Shown piece by piece: positions 16,932-25,456 of a DNA stretch of 37,890 bases; position 1 is the stretch's first letter; every line of letters begins with the position of its first letter. The DNA comes from an uncultured Rhodospirillales bacterium. Its GTDB lineage: Bacteria; Pseudomonadota; Alphaproteobacteria; Kiloniellales; Kiloniellaceae. Below the pieces are notes generated by a model. That model did not search any database. It was not told where the DNA came from and worked only from the letters and a program-made list of their open reading frames with translations. The stretch is from contig CAJXUS010000040.1 in assembly GCA_913060675.1 (NCBI GenBank), forward strand, positions 1 through 37,890. Direction: 5' to 3'. Both the position numbers and the translations under genes were made by a program.

Positions 16932-17561
16932 TCAGCAACAGGCCGGCAATACGACAAATTGCTTGAGCCAGTAACTGTAGTCGTTGGGGGTGTCGATGTC
17001 GGTGGTGTGAGATGCACTGGTAACGTCCAGTTTGTGCACATCCTGAGGTCTGCTTTCTATCAGGCGTCGACAACCAGCCTGAAGAGAACCATTGATAATT
17101 TCATCCGTAAGTCTTTTGGGGATTATGATCGGATTGCCGCGTTTACCAGAGAAGTAGGGCACAACAATTTTATCACAATTCTTGTTATAGAAGCCCTTGG
17201 TGATCCCTTGATAATCTCTTGATGTCAGGTCAGGCATATCTGCGAGGGCAATCATGATCCCTTGTGTGTCTTTTTTCAAATTCTGGACGCCGCATTGTAC
17301 CGACGACATTTGGCCAGAGGAGTAATTAGGATTGAATTTAAAATTAAGACTAAGGTCGTCAAGCGCCTGTTCAATCAAGTTTGCATCATGACCCGTTATA
17401 ACGGTAATCGGACCGGCTTTTGATTTAATCAACTGTTGGGCCACATAACGCACGAGGGGTTGTCCCCGAAACGGCATGAGGAGTTTATTACGGTTTCCCA
17501 TGCGGCTTGAGAGCCCTGCAGCGAGCAGTATGATTTCAATGTTTGGTGCTGGTGTTGTCAT
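16932..17561 (-). CDS. mocA: MobA-like nucleotidyltransferase (MocA type, molybdopterin cytidylyltransferase)
   Basis: 209 residues from ATG 17561, one base after the coxF stop (TGATATG); a TTG start three codons earlier is possible. The N-terminal LAAGLSSRMGNRNKLLMPFRG is the nucleotide-binding signature of the MobA/MocA family and ALADMPDL the metal site. MocA enzymes add CMP to molybdopterin to give the MCD cofactor used by xanthine-oxidase-family enzymes. Sitting inside the cox operon, it most likely supplies MCD to CoxL, and perhaps also to the iorB product 6 kb away. MCD specificity is inferred from context. Confidence 0.82.
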   Translation of the reverse strand: MTTPAPNIEIILLAAGLSSRMGNRNKLLMPFRGQPLVRYVAQQLIKSKAGPITVITGHDANLIEQALDDLSLNFKFNPNYSSGQMSSVQCGVQNLKKDTQGIMIALADMPDLTSRDYQGITKGFYNKNCDKIVVPYFSGKRGNPIIIPKRLTDEIINGSLQAGCRRLIESRPQDVHKLDVTSASHTTDIDTPNDYSYWLKQFVVLPACC

Positions 17562-17562
17562 A

Positions 17563-18402
17563 TCAGGCAATCATAGGCTTTTGATTTGAAGTCATATTGC
17601 AAGACAGTGATCCAAGCCTTTGATAGGAAACAATCTCTGTAATAACCGATAAGGCGATTTCTTCAGGCTCAATAGCGCCGATATCAAGGCCAGCTGGCGC
17701 ATGTAGGGTTGGAATTAACGTTTTAAAAACTTGATCCTCAGAGTTTAAACGGTGGGTTAGAGCGGCTATTTTTTTTCTGCTACAAACCATGCCCTTGTAT
17801 CCTACTTTTGATTTGAGGACCGCCCGCAGAGCATCGCTATCTTGTTTTCCCTGGGTCGCGACGATGGCTGCATCGGTGTGGCTAAGGGTGAGTTCGGTGA
17901 GGGTAAAATCATCAAGGTAGTTGGTTGCACCAGGCATTTTGACCTGATCCTCTTTTGCCGCTGCAACAATGACCCGATACCCTAATCCCAAAGCGAGTGG
18001 GAGAATGGCTTGTGCTATAGGTGAGGCCCCACAAATCAATAGAGTTTTTGGTGCTTTCATCGGTTCTAAAAATACTTCAATCGTTCCTCCGCTTGGACAG
18101 CTGGATCTGTGCAGTTGTATGCCATCAATATCAACTGCTGAAATGACATCCTCTTTAGGTTTTATCCTGATCATTTTGGGGTGCCCATCTTGGATAGATT
18201 CCAGTGCCCCACGCCGGACCGCACCAGTTACACAACCGCCCCCAACAAAACCATAAAGATCGCCATCCGTGGTGATGACGGCTTTTGCTCCAGGTCGTGC
18301 TGATGTTGAATCTGCAGTGCGTAAAATCGTTGCAATACAAAAGGATGTACCCTCGGCCCGAAGTTTTTCGATGAGGTCCAATGTTGATTCTGATGTTGTC
18401 AT
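17563..18402 (-). CDS. coxF: XdhC/CoxI-family molybdenum-cofactor maturation protein (CoxF)
   Basis: 279 residues from ATG 18402, where AAGGA lies 8 bases upstream; the frame is open back to 18489 but that would overlap coxE. Residues 5-80 are the XdhC/CoxI N-terminal domain (ATILRTADSTSARPGAKAVI...FVGGGCVTGAVRRG) and residues 120-260 a Rossmann-type XdhC C-terminal domain (LLICGASPIAQAIL). XdhC proteins bind the molybdenum cofactor and present it for sulfuration before insertion. In the Oligotropha cox cluster the same position, after coxE, is held by coxF. 25 bases separate it from coxE. Confidence 0.85.
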   Translation of the reverse strand: MTTSESTLDLIEKLRAEGTSFCIATILRTADSTSARPGAKAVITTDGDLYGFVGGGCVTGAVRRGALESIQDGHPKMIRIKPKEDVISAVDIDGIQLHRSSCPSGGTIEVFLEPMKAPKTLLICGASPIAQAILPLALGLGYRVIVAAAKEDQVKMPGATNYLDDFTLTELTLSHTDAAIVATQGKQDSDALRAVLKSKVGYKGMVCSRKKIAALTHRLNSEDQVFKTLIPTLHAPAGLDIGAIEPEEIALSVITEIVSYQRLGSLSCNMTSNQKPMIA

Positions 18403-18427
18403 CTCTATTGTCCTTAAAGTATCGCCT

Positions 18428-19612
18428 TTAAAGTTTGGCAAGTTCGGGTTCAATGGCAGCGAGCGCATCGAGAGTATTTGCTGCCGCAAAGTGATCTATG
18501 TGGGGGAGGGCCGCGGCCATGGCGGCTGTTACAGGTGCGTAGGTACGCCAACCCAAAAGCGGATTTAACCAAACCAATCGTTTTGCTCTTTTTTTGATCC
18601 GTTGTAATTCCTGAGCCAAGGTTTCAGCGGGACCAACTTCGTATCCATCGCTCAGGATCATGACGATTGTGCGTCCGTTGAGCACCTGTTTGGCGTAGTT
18701 ATCATTAAAGACGCCTAGGCACTCACCTAGCTTGGTTCCACCGCCAAAGCCTTCGGCCATAAGCGAGAGTTTTGTCATAGCCCGCATGGGATTGTTATCG
18801 CGCACGGCATCGGTGACGCGGATGAGTTTGGTGTGAAAGAGAAAGGCATCGCTATCCATCCATTGGCAAACCAGCCCCTTTACGAATTGGAGAAAAAAAC
18901 GGCTGTAGTGTTTCATCGAACCGGATACATCAAGGAAGGCAACGATGCGTACCGGGCGATCAGGAAGGGATTGTTTTCGAAGATCAATCATTTCTCCGCC
19001 GTACTTGATATTGGCGCGTATAGTGCGGCGGAAATCTAACCAACGGCCTCGTTTTTCAATGCGCCTGCGACGTGACAAACGATAGCGAATAGCCAATGCA
19101 AGTTTATAGGCGAGAGCTTCAGCTTCAGCTATTTCTGTGGGATCGACAAATTGTCGAAAATCTATTTTGGCACACGACGTTTTCTCGGATGCGATTAATC
19201 GTCCGGATGCTTCGCCGTCATTGTTTCCCTGTCCCAGACTTTCGATCTGTGGGATTTCATTTGAACCACCTTTATTGTCTTCTTTAAGGTGGTCACGCCA
19301 TGCTTTTAGAAGCTTAGGTGTGGCTTTTGAATTTGGTGAGGTTGTTTGGTGTTTGGCTTTTTCTTTACCTGCCTTTATCCAATAGGCTTCGAATAAATCG
19401 TCAAATTTTTTCCACTCATCCCGGCAACTCGTTAGCAATATTTTTAATCGTCTTTGATCTTCTGCCTGACGTCCAGTCGTCTGCGTAATTACAGATAAGG
19501 CGAGCTCCGTTTCCCTTGGTCCGAGAGAAAAGTTATTTAACCTGAGATGTTCTATGAAGCCCTGCATCGGGATTATTTGCGGGTGTTTATTGGTGGGTTT
19601 TACGGGCAACAT
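18428..19612 (-). CDS. coxE: CoxE, von Willebrand factor A-domain maturation protein
   Basis: 394 residues, soluble. The N-terminal 200 residues are the CoxE/VWA-CoxE leader with an arginine-rich patch (RYRLSRRRRIEKRGR, about 177-190). A VWA domain follows with the metal-ion-dependent adhesion site DVSGSM (228-233) and SDGYEVG. CoxE works with the AAA+ protein CoxD in building the [CuSMoO2] site of CO dehydrogenase, a MoxR-VWA type pairing. It starts 2 bases after the coxD stop, so the two are probably translationally coupled. Confidence 0.9.
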   Translation of the reverse strand: MLPVKPTNKHPQIIPMQGFIEHLRLNNFSLGPRETELALSVITQTTGRQAEDQRRLKILLTSCRDEWKKFDDLFEAYWIKAGKEKAKHQTTSPNSKATPKLLKAWRDHLKEDNKGGSNEIPQIESLGQGNNDGEASGRLIASEKTSCAKIDFRQFVDPTEIAEAEALAYKLALAIRYRLSRRRRIEKRGRWLDFRRTIRANIKYGGEMIDLRKQSLPDRPVRIVAFLDVSGSMKHYSRFFLQFVKGLVCQWMDSDAFLFHTKLIRVTDAVRDNNPMRAMTKLSLMAEGFGGGTKLGECLGVFNDNYAKQVLNGRTIVMILSDGYEVGPAETLAQELQRIKKRAKRLVWLNPLLGWRTYAPVTAAMAAALPHIDHFAAANTLDALAAIEPELAKL

Positions 19613-19614
19613 AT

Positions 19615-20499
19615 CTATGCAGCCTTACCTGAAAGACGGCTTGTAACTTCTGGTGTTATCGATTTTAAATCTCGTTCAGTTTTTAAAAGACAAATCAAAG
19701 TTTTCTGAAGTATATCAAAATCTTGATCTATAATTTTAATGTTTAAGTTTGAAAGGGCAGCAGCCCAATCCAGAGTTTCCGCCATGCCTGGAAGTTTCTC
19801 GAGATCTTCTTTTCGGAGCTCTTGGACAAACCTTGAAATCTGGTCTGCGAGCAAAGCCTCAATATTGGGAAGGCGCGACAGAATTATTTCCAATTCCTGT
19901 TCTTGAGAAGGAAAATCCACGTAGGAATATAGACACCGCCGACGAAGCGCGTCGGACAGTTCTCTGGTTCCATTAGACGTCAATATGACGTGCGGAATAG
20001 AGGTTGCCTTGATAGTCCCCAACTCAGGAACAGTGATTTGAAAGTCTGAGAGAATTTCCAAAAGATAAGCTTCAAACTCCGTATCTGCGCGGTCGATTTC
20101 ATCGATCAGGAGCACGGGCGATTTTTCCTGACGAATTGCTTTCAGGAGAGGGCGCTCAAGCAGGAATTCTTCCGAAAAGATATGCTGTTCTACTTTTGTC
20201 GTATCTTGTTTTTGCGTCTCAGATATCTTTATGGACAGTAATTGCCTTTGATAATTCCATTCGTAGATCGCACTGGCAGCATCAAGGCCTTCATAGCATT
20301 GAAGGCGGATAAGCTTGGTTTCCAATATAGCTGCGAGAGATTTTGCGATCTCAGTCTTGCCGACCCCGGCTTCTCCTTCCAACAATAAGGGACGGTTGAG
20401 GTCAATGGCGAGCTGCAGAGCCGTTGCCAGATTGTCATCAGCAACATAATTGACCTCAGCCAGTTTGGTTTTAAGTGATCGTGTTTGGGACATAACCAT
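19615..20499 (-). CDS. coxD: CoxD, MoxR-type AAA+ ATPase for CO dehydrogenase maturation
   Basis: 294 residues. Walker A GEAGVGKT (42-49), Walker B LLIDEID (130-136), sensor 1 TSNGTREL and an arginine-finger-like RRRCLYSYVDFP identify a MoxR-group AAA+ ATPase. In Oligotropha CoxD is needed for the sulfur and copper steps that complete the [CuSMoO2] cluster. It lies directly after coxL with a 78-base gap containing an inverted repeat, and directly before coxE. ATG at 20499 and a second ATG at 20493 are both possible. Confidence 0.9.
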   Translation of the reverse strand: MVMSQTRSLKTKLAEVNYVADDNLATALQLAIDLNRPLLLEGEAGVGKTEIAKSLAAILETKLIRLQCYEGLDAASAIYEWNYQRQLLSIKISETQKQDTTKVEQHIFSEEFLLERPLLKAIRQEKSPVLLIDEIDRADTEFEAYLLEILSDFQITVPELGTIKATSIPHVILTSNGTRELSDALRRRCLYSYVDFPSQEQELEIILSRLPNIEALLADQISRFVQELRKEDLEKLPGMAETLDWAAALSNLNIKIIDQDFDILQKTLICLLKTERDLKSITPEVTSRLSGKAA

Positions 20500-20517
20500 A
20501 CTCTTGATTTTCGGAAC

Positions 20518-20567
20518 TCAGGTGTTGAAGAGGTTTTTCTTTTGCAACGACACTCTCCAGCACCTGA
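20518..20567. promoter_or_regulatory. Inverted repeat between coxL and coxD
   Basis: Arms TCAGGTGTTG (20518-20527) and CAGCACCTGA (20558-20567) are complementary at 9 of 10 positions with a 30-base loop. It lies in the longest gap inside the operon, between structural and maturation genes. No T-run follows, so mRNA processing or partial attenuation is more likely than full termination. Confidence 0.45.
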
Positions 20568-20577
20568 ACCCGACGCA

Positions 20578-23001
20578 TTAACCCGTAAGGCCGAGACGTT
20601 GAGCTGTTTGCCATACCCGCCAGTGATCGTGTGGCATTTGCGTATGTACTAAGCCTTTGTGCGCAAAAGCATCGTTCACGGCGTTGGACAATGCGGGTAC
20701 CCCACCAACGTTCGGGCTCTCGCCAACTCCTTTGGCGCCAATTGGATGATGGGGACTAGGCGTTACCGTGAAATCGGTCTCATAAGTTGGTGTTTCCACC
20801 GCTGTCGGCAGGTAGAAATCCATAAGGCTGGCGCCTTTGACGTTACCAATTTCATCGTAAGAGATCTCCTGCCCCATCGCGATGGCAACGGCTTCGGTCA
20901 AGCCACCATGAACCTGGCCCTCAATAATCATTGGGTTAATCCGGGTCCCACAGTCATCCAGTGCATAGAACTTTCTGATATCTGTAACACCAGTATCCAC
21001 ATCGACATCGACGACACAGAAATAAGCCCCAAATGGATAGGTCATATTCGGTGGGTCGTAATAGGATACGGCTTCAAGCCCAGGCTCTAACCCTGGAATG
21101 GCCTGGTTATAAGACGCAAAGGCGATTTCTTTCATGGTTTTATGCGCTTCAGGATTACCTTTGATCTGAAAACGATCGACATCCCACTCAAGGTCGCCTT
21201 CGTGTACTTCTAAAAGATAGGCGGCAATCATCTGGGCCTTTGCACGAATTTTACGCCCCGCCATTGCCGTTGCTGCCCCTGCAACTGGTGTTGAGCGTGA
21301 CCCGTATGTGCCTAGGCCATAAGGCGCGGTATCGGTATCACCTTCTTCAAGGGTGATATCTTCTGCTGGAATACCAATTTCTGAAGCCACGATTTGAGCA
21401 AAGGTTGTGGCGTGGCCTTGTCCCTGACTGATCGTTCCCAAACGGGCAATCGCCGAACCCGTTGGGTGAATACGGATCTCGCAGGAATCAAACATCCCGA
21501 GACCAAGGATATCGCAATTTTTAACCGGACCAGCACCAACAATTTCAGTAAAGAAAGCAACACCGATCCCCATCAAATTCCGGGTCTCGCCGCGATCAAA
21601 AGCAACCCGGTTTTCGGCTTGTTCTGCCCGGAGTGCCGGGTAGTCCACTGCTTTCGTGGCTTGGTCCATGGCGGTATGGTAATCACCGGAATCATATTCC
21701 CACCCAAGTGCTGATTGATAAGGGAACTGTTCTTTTTTGATGAAGTTCTTTATCCGGAGTTCTACTGGATCCATATCCAGCTTTCTGGCCAAAACATCAA
21801 TCATGCGTTCAATGAGGTAGGCCGCTTCTGTAACGCGGAAAGAGCAACGATAGGCAACACCACCTGGTGCTTTGTTTGTGTAGACCCCGTCCACACCAAC
21901 GTAAGCAATCGGGATATCATAAGACCCGGTTACAATATGGAAAAAACCTGCTGGGAATTTGGTCGGATCAGCGCAGGCATCGAACGCACCGTGATCGGCA
22001 AGAACATGGGTCCATAGGCCTGTGATTTTACCGTCAGCAGTTGCAGCAATCTTACCCGTCATGTGGTAATCACGTGCAAAAGCGGTTGATGTCAGGTTTT
22101 CAATTCGATCTTCTACCCACTTTACAGGCTTACCTGTGACGATAGAGGCCACCACTGAGCAGATGTAGCCGGGATAAACCCCAACCTTGTTACCAAAGCC
22201 GCCTCCAATGTCGGGAGAGACAACCCGGATATTGTGTTCAGGAATATTGGTAATTAACGAAGCAACAGTTCGAACCGCGTGTGGCGCCTGGAAAGTTCCC
22301 CAAAGTGTGAGCTTACCGTTGATTTTATCCATAGAGGCCACGCAACCACAGGTCTCTAGCGGGCAGGGGTGAACGCGTTGATAGGTGATTTTTTCTTCAA
22401 CCATGACTTCTGCATTGTTCAAGGCCTGTTCAGTACCTTCTTTGTCGCCTTCCTCCCAAAGGAAAATATGATTGTGGTGTTTACGAGGGCCGTGCGCCCC
22501 TTCCATTTTATCTTTGATGTCTTCGCGTAATAACGGCGCATCGTCGTCTAAAGCTTTGAAGGCATCATTTATAACCGGAAGTTCTTCATAATCAACTTCG
22601 ACGAGTTCTACTGCATCGGCTGCAGCGTAGCGGTCTTGTGCTACGACAAAAGCAACTTCCTGATTTTGGAAGAGAACTTTTTCATCGGCGAGGACGGCTT
22701 GGACATCACCAGCAAGGGTCGGCATGTAGTGTAAATTAAGGGGCTTCAGGTCTTCTGCTGTGAGAACAGCGATAACGCCGGGGACGGCAAGGGCCGCTTC
22801 TTTGTCGATAGACTTGATCCGGGCGTGTCCGTAAGGACTACGAACAAAGTCACCAAAAAGCATACCGGGTAATTTGATGTCATCGACATAGTTACCCGTG
22901 CCTTGGGTAAAACGAGCATCTTCTACGCGTTTACGCGACGATCCCAGACCTTGAAGCTTTTTGATGCGTTCTTCTCTGGATGGGGGGGATTGAACATTCA
23001 T
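20578..23001 (-). CDS. coxL: Aerobic carbon monoxide dehydrogenase large subunit, form I
   Basis: 807 residues (809 in Oligotropha). This is the molybdenum subunit that oxidises CO + H2O to CO2. The active-site loop AYRCSFR (383-389) is the form I signature; Cys386 corresponds to the Cu-S ligand Cys388. Gln238 (TFQAPH) and Glu761 (GVGESP) match Gln240 and Glu763, so all three key residues are present with a constant offset of two. DIGGGFGNK (264-272) is the family glycine-rich molybdopterin-contact segment. No signal peptide, so it is cytoplasmic and membrane-attached through CoxG. It overlaps nothing but starts 2 bases before the coxS stop region ends, with AAGGAGG upstream. Form I together with M-S-L order means a true CO dehydrogenase rather than a form II relative. 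Confidence 0.97.
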   Translation of the reverse strand: MNVQSPPSREERIKKLQGLGSSRKRVEDARFTQGTGNYVDDIKLPGMLFGDFVRSPYGHARIKSIDKEAALAVPGVIAVLTAEDLKPLNLHYMPTLAGDVQAVLADEKVLFQNQEVAFVVAQDRYAAADAVELVEVDYEELPVINDAFKALDDDAPLLREDIKDKMEGAHGPRKHHNHIFLWEEGDKEGTEQALNNAEVMVEEKITYQRVHPCPLETCGCVASMDKINGKLTLWGTFQAPHAVRTVASLITNIPEHNIRVVSPDIGGGFGNKVGVYPGYICSVVASIVTGKPVKWVEDRIENLTSTAFARDYHMTGKIAATADGKITGLWTHVLADHGAFDACADPTKFPAGFFHIVTGSYDIPIAYVGVDGVYTNKAPGGVAYRCSFRVTEAAYLIERMIDVLARKLDMDPVELRIKNFIKKEQFPYQSALGWEYDSGDYHTAMDQATKAVDYPALRAEQAENRVAFDRGETRNLMGIGVAFFTEIVGAGPVKNCDILGLGMFDSCEIRIHPTGSAIARLGTISQGQGHATTFAQIVASEIGIPAEDITLEEGDTDTAPYGLGTYGSRSTPVAGAATAMAGRKIRAKAQMIAAYLLEVHEGDLEWDVDRFQIKGNPEAHKTMKEIAFASYNQAIPGLEPGLEAVSYYDPPNMTYPFGAYFCVVDVDVDTGVTDIRKFYALDDCGTRINPMIIEGQVHGGLTEAVAIAMGQEISYDEIGNVKGASLMDFYLPTAVETPTYETDFTVTPSPHHPIGAKGVGESPNVGGVPALSNAVNDAFAHKGLVHTQMPHDHWRVWQTAQRLGLTG

Positions 23002-23002
23002 A

Positions 23003-23494
23003 TTATTCTGCAGCCTCCTTTAAAGACAGTTCCCGGCTTGCAGCCATAATTGACTTCACGATATTCTGGTATCCTGTGCACCGACAAAGATTTCCTGAAA
23101 TACCGTATCGAATTTCTGTTTCGGTTGGCGTTGGGTTTTCCTGTAACAACCGATAAGCACGGGTGATCATACCCGGTGTACAGAACCCACATTGCAGACC
23201 GTGGTTTTGGCGGAAGGCTTCTTGAATAGCGTGTAAGGTGCCATCAGGGTGTGCGATACCTTCGATGGTTGTTATGTCGCTGCCATTGGCCTGACCGACA
23301 AACACGGTACAGGATTTTACTGATTTACCGTCGATATCAACTGTACAAGCCCCACAGTGACTTGTGTCGCACCCGATATGTGCTCCGGTGAGGTTCTGAT
23401 CTTCTCTTAGAAAATGGATAAGCAGCGTTCTCGGATCTGCTTTAGCTTCGATTTCTTGACCGTTTATGGTCATTTTGACATCTATGTCTGACAT
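23003..23494 (-). CDS. coxS: Aerobic carbon monoxide dehydrogenase small (2Fe-2S) subunit
   Basis: 163 residues. It holds two [2Fe-2S] clusters: the plant-type site with Cys42, 47, 50 and 62 ([12 protein letters not shown]...SC) and the unusual helical site with Cys102, 105, 137 and 139 (QCGFCTPGM...NLCRCTGY). CoxS relays electrons from the Mo-Cu site in CoxL to FAD in CoxM. The IHFLRE...[18 protein letters not shown] wording is specific for CO dehydrogenases. GGAG lies 6 bases before the start. It sits between coxM (65-base gap) and coxL (1-base gap). Confidence 0.97.
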   Translation of the reverse strand: MSDIDVKMTINGQEIEAKADPRTLLIHFLREDQNLTGAHIGCDTSHCGACTVDIDGKSVKSCTVFVGQANGSDITTIEGIAHPDGTLHAIQEAFRQNHGLQCGFCTPGMITRAYRLLQENPTPTETEIRYGISGNLCRCTGYQNIVKSIMAASRELSLKEAAE

Positions 23495-23559
23495 TTATCT
23501 CTCCAACATCCCCCGGATGCCTTATCCAGGGGTGCCTTATCAAAAATCTTATGAGGTAT

Positions 23560-24423
23560 CTATCGCGCGCGGCTATGAGCTTTGGCTATGGCGCGCTCAA
23601 CCATGATGCCGGCGACATGCTTGCGGAACTCAATCGGACCTCGACCATCTTCCGCTGGGTTCGTGATGGCCTTGGCAGCCGCAGCCGCAGCTTTGATTGT
23701 TTCGCGATCAAGCGAGGAGCCCACGAGGATTGAGGCAGCTTCTTCTGCCCATAGCGGGGTTTCTGATAGGTTGGTTAAGCCGATAGAGGCCGTCGCACAT
23801 GTTCCCCCAGACAGGGTCAAAACTACTGCAGCAGCAGCCGTCGCGTAGTCGCCTATTTTTCTTTTTTGTTTTTCATAGGCCGACCCGTGGCCGGAGGTTG
23901 GAGCATCTAGGTGGATCGAGGATAGAATTTCGCCGTCTTCACGGGTAGTATAATAGGCACCCTGATAAAAATCTCGGGCTGCAACAGACCGTTCGCCATT
24001 GGGACCAACCAGCGTAAAGCTGGCATTTAATGTCTGCATGATCGCGGGCATATCATTGGCGGGGTCACCGTTTGCGACATTGCCGCCAATGGTGCCAACG
24101 TAGCGAACTTGTGGGTCTGCAATCTGCAGTGCGGCCTCTCGTAATAGAGGACAGATTTCGTGGAGCTCTTCTGAGGTTATCAGCTCTGCCTGTGTCACCA
24201 TCGCGCCCAAGGTGATTTGACTGTTCTCAATGGATATCGACTTCAGAGATTGTACATCTTGCAGATCAACCAAATGTTCAGGCAAAGCCATTCTGAGTTT
24301 CATCATGGGAATTAGGCTGTGCCCACCAGCAACGATCATCGCATCGTCCCCAAGCGAAGACATTAGGCCGATAGCATCACCAATCGACGAAGGTCGATGA
24401 TAATCAAAAGAACCGGGTATCAT
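23560..24423 (-). CDS. coxM: Aerobic carbon monoxide dehydrogenase medium (FAD) subunit
   Basis: 287 residues, the FAD subunit that hands electrons from CO to the quinone pool. FAD-binding motifs AGGHS (32-36) and TIGGN (111-115) sit at the same residue numbers as in the Oligotropha protein. AGGAG lies 6 bases upstream of the ATG. It is the first gene of the eight-gene operon coxMSLDEF-mocA-coxG; the 347-base region upstream should hold the promoter. Confidence 0.96.
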   Translation of the reverse strand: MIPGSFDYHRPSSIGDAIGLMSSLGDDAMIVAGGHSLIPMMKLRMALPEHLVDLQDVQSLKSISIENSQITLGAMVTQAELITSEELHEICPLLREAALQIADPQVRYVGTIGGNVANGDPANDMPAIMQTLNASFTLVGPNGERSVAARDFYQGAYYTTREDGEILSSIHLDAPTSGHGSAYEKQKRKIGDYATAAAAVVLTLSGGTCATASIGLTNLSETPLWAEEAASILVGSSLDRETIKAAAAAAKAITNPAEDGRGPIEFRKHVAGIMVERAIAKAHSRAR

Positions 24424-24439
24424 ACTTCTCTCCTGTTTG

Positions 24440-24466
24440 TTCGGAACGTTGTTTGTCTTGTCCGAA
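24440..24466. promoter_or_regulatory. Inverted repeat in the coxM leader
   Basis: TTCGGA (24440-24445) and TCCGAA (24461-24466) form a perfect 6-base dyad with centres 21 bases apart, two helical turns, 17 bases before coxM. It could bind a dimeric regulator. The rest of 24,424-24,770, the gap between coxM and the divergent peptidase gene, is AT-rich with no gene and no promoter I can assign with confidence. Confidence 0.35.
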
Positions 24467-24770
24467 TTTCTTTCGAAAAGACTAAGCCCGAATGTCTGGA
24501 AGAGGTGAGCGCCGATCCTTGATTACCGCCATTGGTGCACGAATGGCGTTTATTCAGCACGAAATACGATGGGTTAATAGTGAAATGGTAATTTCTTTTT
24601 TGGACGGGGATGTCAGAATTGAAATGAATATAAATTGTTTCGTTTTCAATAGTAGTGGATGATCGCTGTATCAGATAAATTCATTTTTAATATCAGGCGT
24701 ATAATACCAAGTGTAATTTTTTCTAATACGTAACTACACAAATAATCATTATATTTTAAGGCTTATTCAG

Positions 24771-25412
24771 ATGACCGTAGAGTTGCACATTCTTAATGCT
24801 GGTGGACGATTATCTCCGCTGCTGGAGTGTATCGACCAAGCTTTTAGAGAAGGAGTGAGGGAGGTAGGATCGCTTATACCTATTTCAAACCTAGATGTGG
24901 TTGTTCAGGCTAATGATCATGTCCTTCCCGAGATCGGTTTGGTCGGTCATTGTTACCAGTCAGATGTAGTTTATATATCCATTGATCCAAATAACTCTAA
25001 CCTTCTCAGCAAGTTTGATAACCTATTTATTTCAGCACTTGGGCATGAATTACACCATGCTATGCGACACAAAGGGCCTGGTTATGGCAGTACTTTAGCG
25101 GAAGCTTTAATAAGCGAAGGTTTGGCATGTCATTTCGAAACAGAACTCCGAGATGGTGATACCCCATTCTATGCGAAGTCTTTTGATATCACTGATCTCG
25201 AAGATTTCTCCTTGAAAGCGACGAAAGAGTTTGGCCAAACGTCCTATGACCACAATGCGTGGTTCTATGGATCAAACGTGGCACGTTTACCTCGTCACGC
25301 AGGTTACTCGTTGGGTTTTTGGATTGTAGAGAAGTATATAAAATCTCAGGGTATTCCAGCCTCATTGTTGTGGAGTAGGGGACACGAAGAATTTTATAAC
25401 CATTCCGGTTAA
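24771..25412 (+). CDS. DUF2268-type putative zinc metalloprotease
   Basis: 213 residues, no signal peptide or membrane segment. The zincin motif HELHH (92-96) with a downstream Glu116 in SEGLACHFE fits the HExxH...E gluzincin-like pattern of DUF2268 (predicted Zn-dependent proteases). Cytoplasmic location is likely. It is divergent from coxM (347-base gap) and converges with the MHYT-LytTR regulator (44-base gap), so it sits between the CO dehydrogenase operon and its probable regulator. A link to the cox system, such as regulated proteolysis, is speculation from position. Substrate unknown. Confidence 0.75.
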   Translation: MTVELHILNAGGRLSPLLECIDQAFREGVREVGSLIPISNLDVVVQANDHVLPEIGLVGHCYQSDVVYISIDPNNSNLLSKFDNLFISALGHELHHAMRHKGPGYGSTLAEALISEGLACHFETELRDGDTPFYAKSFDITDLEDFSLKATKEFGQTSYDHNAWFYGSNVARLPRHAGYSLGFWIVEKYIKSQGIPASLLWSRGHEEFYNHSG

Positions 25413-25456
25413 GGTTATAAAAACCCCCATTAGATTTGAAGTTGGTTGTTTATAAT

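Noticed and set aside
18403..18489. 29-residue N-terminal extension of coxF
   Set aside because: It would overlap the end of coxE, while ATG 18402 has a good ribosome site and matches the family start.
24440..24470. LytTR binding site at AACGTTGTT near 24445
   Set aside because: One half site matches 8 of 9 positions but no second half lies at the expected 21-base step, so it is not called.
24736..24770. AT-rich stretch before the peptidase gene as a sigma-70 promoter
   Set aside because: No pair of hexamers with acceptable spacing could be picked over AT background.
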